Shown: positions 7,115-10,299 of the stretch, piece after piece
Layout of the letters: the number at the start of each line of letters is the position of its first letter
Position numbering within the stretch: position 1 is the first letter of the stretch
Notes under the pieces: model-generated
What the model was told of the DNA's origin: nothing
What the model saw: the letters and a program-made list of their open reading frames with translations, nothing else
Database searches by the model: none
Source of the DNA: Candidatus Zixiibacteriota bacterium
Lineage (GTDB): Bacteria; Zixibacteria; MSB-5A5; SM1-73
Direction: 5' to 3'
Length of the DNA stretch: 10,299 nucleotides
Assembly: GCA_020341875.1 (NCBI GenBank)
Contig: CP070839.1
Coordinates: forward strand, 196,210-206,508
Made by a program: the position numbers and the translations under genes

Positions 7115-7774
7115 TTAGAAGACATTGTAGTTTACTCCCGCGACGAAGCCCACGTTATCGTCTATTTGCAGTTCGCCGACCAGAGACAGATCCGACGGGA
7201 GCTGAAGTTCTGCTCCCAAGGCCAGGGCCACATCGGTGTCACTTTCGCTGCCGTTCCCATTCTCCCAACCCACCGGTTGAACGCGTGGACTCTTGTAACT
7301 GTGCCTTTCCCACCGTACGTTCAGGCGCCCATAGGGACTGACGGTCTTGCCCTCCGCGTAGGCGATCTGGTAGGAGGCGATAACGTTCCCCCCCGCAGAG
7401 ACAAGGCTGTAGTCTGAGACATCCAGGTGCTCAGATCCCACTCCGACCGAAACGTCAATCGGGTCACCGGTGCGTTGCTCCATAAACCAGTATTTAACGT
7501 CGCCGCCCAGGGTAAGCCCGGTATTGCTCGCACCGTATCCCGGGCTCCAGTCGATCATCCCCATCTTGAAACCTAAGTCCAGGTACTTGATCATTCCGTA
7601 ACGTACCTGTCCGAATACGGAGAAAGCGTCCTCGTATACGCCCAGGTACGCCCCCAACAGGGCCTCACCCTTGTTGACTGTCGGGGCCGGAGTGAGCTGG
7701 CCCAGAAACTGAGCCGAAGCGGAAGAAATCGAAAAAAGGCTCACCATTATTGCTATCAGAAGAGTTTTCTTCAT
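7115..7774 (-). CDS. Small outer-membrane beta-barrel protein
   Basis: A 219-residue exported protein with a classic signal peptide (MKKTLLIAIMVSLF, then ASA before Gln22). The mature part alternates polar and hydrophobic residues in short strands with many Gly, Tyr and Trp (for example FGQVRYGMIKYLDLGFKMG), and ends in GVNYNVF with a C-terminal Phe, the usual barrel-insertion signal. These are hallmarks of an 8-to-10-strand outer-membrane barrel; I cannot match it to a named family such as OmpW or OmpX. An ATG 6 nt further upstream (7780) directly follows AGGAGG with no spacer, so the ATG at 7774, with a 6-nt spacer, is the better start and gives the standard MKK beginning. Its own consensus promoter and its own terminator make it a single-gene unit, likely abundant. 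Role unknown. Confidence 0.85.
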   Translation of the reverse strand: MKKTLLIAIMVSLFSISSASAQFLGQLTPAPTVNKGEALLGAYLGVYEDAFSVFGQVRYGMIKYLDLGFKMGMIDWSPGYGASNTGLTLGGDVKYWFMEQRTGDPIDVSVGVGSEHLDVSDYSLVSAGGNVIASYQIAYAEGKTVSPYGRLNVRWERHSYKSPRVQPVGWENGNGSESDTDVALALGAELQLPSDLSLVGELQIDDNVGFVAGVNYNVF

Positions 7775-7780
7775 GGTCAT

Positions 7781-7786
7781 CCTCCT
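7781..7786 (-). promoter_or_regulatory. Strong ribosome binding site AGGAGG (decides the barrel-gene start)
   Basis: AGGAGG on the minus strand sits 6 nt before the ATG at 7774 and immediately next to the ATG at 7780. Spacing favours the 7774 start. Confidence 0.85.
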
Positions 7787-7809
7787 ATGACCGGATCATG
7801 GCACCTGAG

Positions 7810-7838
7810 ATTATAACATGCGGTTCCCGGTTTGTCAA
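7810..7838 (-). promoter_or_regulatory. Perfect-consensus sigma-70 promoter of the small barrel gene
   Basis: On the minus strand TTGACA (7838-7833), a 17-bp spacer (7832-7816) and TATAAT (7815-7810) match the consensus in all twelve box positions with ideal spacing. The spacer ends in TGT, so a TGn extended -10 is also present. Transcription should start around 7803, leaving a leader of roughly 30 nt that includes AGGAGG. Confidence 0.9.
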
Positions 7839-7890
7839 CCCCGATTGCTGATGGTTCTAAAAAACTCTTTCACGAGCACTCTCTTGCCAA

Positions 7891-7920
7891 CCAGGCCCTT
7901 TTCCCAATGGCCGGGTCTGG
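7891..7920 (-). other. Imperfect inverted repeat between the two barrel genes (weak terminator candidate)
   Basis: On the minus strand CCAGACCC (7920-7913) can pair with GGGCCTGG (7898-7891), 8 bp with one wobble, around a 14-nt loop. It lies after the stop of the barrel gene ending at 7987. No T-run follows directly, although TTTTTT occurs further on near 7862. It may end or stabilise the upstream transcript. Apart from this and the promoter, the 206-nt gap 7781-7986 shows nothing I recognise. Confidence 0.25.
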
Positions 7921-7986
7921 TGATAGCTACACCGGGGCAGAGAACCTCAACTCACGATCCGTTTTCTCACCGTATCCCGCCAACTC

Positions 7987-8586
7987 TTAAGGAAGGTTGA
8001 GGGTAAGGCCACCCAGGATGGTGGTGTAGCGGGTGGACTCCCCTGCAGTCTGTATGGAGGTGTATCTCGCCTCGGCGAAGAACTCTATGGGGGAGGCGGG
8101 AAAGGACAGAAGAAGTCCTCCAACCGCATGAAAGCCCATTTTGTTCTGATCCTCCGGTATAAAGATGGAGTACTCTTCATTGGAGATCCCGTAGACCAAT
8201 CTGTGCATTCCCAGGCCCGCTCCCGCGTAAGGCTTCAGAACCGGAACGGCAAACACGTATTTGGCGGTGGCATTGAGCGAGAGATCATTCACCGAGAATT
8301 CTGTTGTGGCAAGATTCTCCAGGACGATCTCTGTCTCCTTCCAGGCATACTCCACCGACGCTTCGAAGTGCACCACCCGCAGCGTTCCGATTTTGAGATG
8401 TACGCCCACCAGCGGCATCTCTTTGAGCCAGTTCTCATCCTGGGTGGGGATAAGATTCAGATTGTCGTTTTTGTAGTCCCGGATCATACCCCCTCTGACG
8501 CCAAAGCCCAAGCCGGTCAGGCCCCAGGCCTGCTTACAGAAGAACAGGAACAGGAAAATCCACAAAGGGAATGACTTCTTCCGCAT
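7987..8586 (-). CDS. Outer-membrane beta-barrel protein (OMP_b-brl-like)
   Basis: A 199-residue protein with a signal peptide (MRKKS, a hydrophobic core of about 14 residues rich in Phe and Leu, likely cleavage after AWG at 22). The mature part opens with GLGFGVRGGMIRDY and contains repeated amphipathic strands (VVHFEASVEYAW, LKPYAGAGLGMHRL, IEFFAEARYTS), the layout of small OmpA/OmpW-like porin-fold barrels with about 8 strands. PYAGAGLG and the late FFAEARY are typical of this superfamily. It ends in GGLTLNLP, without the usual terminal Phe, though the last strand is still present. The ATG at 8586 has GAGG 5 nt upstream. The gene starts 48 nt after the pgeF stop with no clear promoter between, so it probably belongs to the rel-pgeF transcript. 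Ligand or role unknown. Confidence 0.8.
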   Translation of the reverse strand: MRKKSFPLWIFLFLFFCKQAWGLTGLGFGVRGGMIRDYKNDNLNLIPTQDENWLKEMPLVGVHLKIGTLRVVHFEASVEYAWKETEIVLENLATTEFSVNDLSLNATAKYVFAVPVLKPYAGAGLGMHRLVYGISNEEYSIFIPEDQNKMGFHAVGGLLLSFPASPIEFFAEARYTSIQTAGESTRYTTILGGLTLNLP

Positions 8587-8634
8587 GTCCGCCTCTGAAT
8601 GTTTAGGTTTTAGAAACTGTGGCCCGAGTCACCA

Positions 8635-9372
8635 TCACTTCAGTCCCAGAAATCCGATCATCCTTCCGGCATTCTCCTTATCCCGCCGGTACGAGAAGAA
8701 TAATTCCTTTTCACAGAACGTGCACTCGCCGACGACAAATATCTTACTCTTTTTTACTCCGCTGCCCGTGAATTGTTTCAGATTGGCGCGGACCAAATCC
8801 AGCCTGGGCGTCCCATCGGGCGAGCGACTCACGTATTGGGTGTCAAACAAGATTGCCACCTGGTCCGACACCCGGTAACAGCAGCCCTGGATGCACGGGC
8901 CAAACAGCAGTGTAAAGTCGCCCGGCTGGCAGCCGAACCGGTCTTTGGCTTTTTCCAGGGTCCTTCGGGCGATGCCCAAGAGCGTTCCCCGCCAGCCAGC
9001 GTGAATCATCCCTATGACCTTCCTCTTCGAATTCACCACGAAGATGGGCAGGCAGTCAGCCACCGCAACCGAGATGAGAACGTCGGCCCGATTGGTCAGC
9101 ACGGCATCCCCGGAGTATCTTCTCCGGACCTGATCCCGCGAGGTTATGGTCACACATTCGTCCCGGTGCATCTGGGAAAGCGAGACAGGTCTGGCGTCAT
9201 GTCGGCTGATTGTCTTCAGCAGCTTTCCCGGCGTTTTTTTGCCGCCATCGGCAGTGGAATCTCGGCCTTTGACCATCAAGCCATGAAGAACGAAAGGAAA
9301 AACATCCAAGGGAGGAAAGGAGAGCCACCTGATGCCCTCTGTCTGCTTGACCGCGAAGTCACTTGGCTTCAT
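8635..9372 (-). CDS. pgeF: PgeF/YfiH-type multicopper polyphenol oxidase-like (laccase-domain) protein
   Basis: A 245-residue soluble protein of the YfiH/YlmD/DUF152 family. It carries the metal-site residues of the fold: His69 in LSQMHRDEC, Cys107 in VADCLPIF, and His124 in HAGWRGT, plus GDAVLTN (89-94), GPCIQGCCYRV (158-168) and the C-terminal block CTFCEKELFFSYRRD (217-231). Family members have been described as laccase-like oxidases and as purine nucleoside phosphorylase/adenosine deaminase-type enzymes; E. coli PgeF (YfiH) helps keep L-Ser out of the first position of the peptidoglycan stem peptide. Which role applies here is not visible. Length is normal and all key residues are present. 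The ATG at 9372 overlaps the end of rel by 14 nt, so the two are almost surely cotranscribed and perhaps translationally coupled. Confidence 0.92.
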   Translation of the reverse strand: MKPSDFAVKQTEGIRWLSFPPLDVFPFVLHGLMVKGRDSTADGGKKTPGKLLKTISRHDARPVSLSQMHRDECVTITSRDQVRRRYSGDAVLTNRADVLISVAVADCLPIFVVNSKRKVIGMIHAGWRGTLLGIARRTLEKAKDRFGCQPGDFTLLFGPCIQGCCYRVSDQVAILFDTQYVSRSPDGTPRLDLVRANLKQFTGSGVKKSKIFVVGECTFCEKELFFSYRRDKENAGRMIGFLGLK

Positions 9373-10299
9373 CTTTTTCCGTTTCCTCGACTTGCCCCAT
9401 GCCCTTTGACCTTCCCACCTCGATAACTCCCTTGACCCTTCTGATCTTTTTGAGGGTCTTGTTAAGGTGACTGATGTTCTTCACTTCGATGATGAAGCTC
9501 CCGGTAGGGGTAGTCTCGCGACCTCTTATTTCGGCCGCCCGCACGTTGGTGTCCGCATCTGATATGGCCTGGGTGATGTCCCGCAGCATATTCCTGCGAT
9601 CCTGCACCAGAATGTCCAGCTTCACCAGGAAGGACTGGTCCTTTGCGGTGTCCCAGGTCACCTCCACCTTTCTATCTTCCTCCGTTAACATCTGCAGAGC
9701 GTTGGGGCAATCGGAGCGATGGATGGAGACCCCGCGCCCCCGGGTGACAAATCCTATCACCTTTTCTCCCGGCACGGGTTGACAGCATTGGCCGTAACGG
9801 AACATCATATCGCCCATGCCTCCGATTCTGATACCCTTGGCGCCGCCCCTGGCCTTATCCACGAACTTCCGGATGACCGAAGGTTCAGCTTCCTTCTTCT
9901 TTTCCGAAGGGATCAACTTACCCAGGATATGCTTCACCGAAGCGGTGCCGTTCCCCAAAGCGAAGAACATGGCCTCAGAGTCGTTGAAATTCAGTCCCAT
10001 GGCCAAATCGGAGACCTCCTGTTCTGGAGGAAGCTTGAGGTGGTGCTTTTTGAGCTCCCTCTCCAGGAGCTCCTTGCCCAGGTTCACGCTCTCCTCGTAC
10101 CTCTTCTGCCTCAGCCAGTGTCTGATCTTGCTTCGCGCCCTGGTGGTCTTGACGATTTTGAGCCAGTCCTGTGATGGCGCCTGATGGGGGGAGCTGATTA
10201 TCTCCACCTCCTGGCCGCTGGAGAGCCCCGTGTTCAAGGGCACCATCTTCCCGTCCACCTTTGCGCCCACGCAATGATTGCCAATCTCGCTGTGTACCG
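9359..10299 (-). CDS. rel: Rel/SpoT-family (p)ppGpp synthetase/hydrolase, C-terminal part (N-terminus off the right edge)
   Basis: The last 312 residues of a RelA/SpoT homologue, the enzyme that makes and/or degrades the alarmone (p)ppGpp in the stringent response. The reading frame runs through the right edge; the GTG at 10270 is internal and not a start. Visible domains in order: most of TGS (about 1-37 of the visible part, with GNHCVGAKVDGKMVPLNTG), a helical region with DWLKIVKTTRARSKIRHW (44-61), the zinc-finger/CC region with GDMMFRYGQCCQPVPGEKVIG (162-182, Cys171-Cys172) and SIHRSDCPN (191-199), and a C-terminal ACT domain (about 223-296, LDILVQDRRNMLRDITQAIS). The catalytic HD and synthetase domains lie outside, so mono- or bifunctionality cannot be judged. 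pgeF overlaps its end by 14 nt. Confidence 0.96.
   Translation of the reverse strand, partial: VHSEIGNHCVGAKVDGKMVPLNTGLSSGQEVEIISSPHQAPSQDWLKIVKTTRARSKIRHWLRQKRYEESVNLGKELLERELKKHHLKLPPEQEVSDLAMGLNFNDSEAMFFALGNGTASVKHILGKLIPSEKKKEAEPSVIRKFVDKARGGAKGIRIGGMGDMMFRYGQCCQPVPGEKVIGFVTRGRGVSIHRSDCPNALQMLTEEDRKVEVTWDTAKDQSFLVKLDILVQDRRNMLRDITQAISDADTNVRAAEIRGRETTPTGSFIIEVKNISHLNKTLKKIRRVKGVIEVGRSKGMGQVEETEKDEAK

Noticed and set aside
7775..7780. Upstream ATG of the small barrel gene
   Set aside because: It directly follows AGGAGG with no spacer, whereas the next ATG has a 6-nt spacer and gives a normal MKK signal peptide.
8773..9426. Plus-strand open frame of 217 residues
   Set aside because: It is antisense to pgeF, whose motifs are complete on the minus strand.
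9719..10174. Plus-strand open frames over the rel gene
   Set aside because: They are opposite the conserved TGS, CC and ACT parts of Rel; no support for a second gene.
1..10299. tRNA, rRNA, transposase, integrase, phage or defence genes
   Set aside because: None could be recognised on either strand; almost all of the window is accounted for by the ten minus-strand genes.

Overview
The window is an ordinary chromosomal stretch from a diderm (Gram-negative-type) bacterium. The evidence for an outer membrane is a TonB-dependent receptor, two small outer-membrane beta-barrel proteins and an LPS-type family 9 glycosyltransferase. All ten supported genes lie on the minus strand, so transcription runs from high to low coordinates, and the coding density is high. 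The sequence alone does not fix the species. The mix of genes, the moderate GC content and a nested palindromic repeat remind me of uncultured, FCB-like or WOR-3-like lineages, but that is a weak inference.

In the direction of transcription, the right end (10299 to 7987) holds the C-terminal part of a Rel/SpoT (p)ppGpp synthetase/hydrolase, which overlaps by 14 nt a PgeF/YfiH-type multicopper-oxidase-like protein. A signal-peptide-bearing beta-barrel protein follows 48 nt later. A separate single-gene unit (7838 to 7062) encodes a second small beta-barrel protein. It has a perfect-consensus sigma-70 promoter, a strong AGGAGG ribosome binding site and a textbook intrinsic terminator.

The next block (7020 to 3122) looks like an envelope operon: uppP (undecaprenyl-diphosphate phosphatase), a family 9 glycosyltransferase and a TonB-dependent receptor that starts with TTG on the base after the glycosyltransferase stop. 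An HD-domain phosphohydrolase (2971 to 2426) follows after about 150 nt. A compact multi-stem palindromic element (2313-2403) then separates it from the last block: a short YfiM/DUF2279-like exported protein, a UMF1-family major facilitator transporter overlapping it by 4 nt, and a PHP-domain metal-dependent phosphoesterase-like protein that runs off the left edge.

Many genes concern the cell envelope: lipid-carrier recycling, saccharide transfer, peptidoglycan precursor quality control if PgeF keeps its E. coli role, and outer-membrane barrels. I did not find a clearly novel defence, mobile or biosynthetic system. The most noteworthy items are the nested repeat, the perfect promoter in front of an uncharacterised barrel protein, and the tight rel-pgeF overlap.
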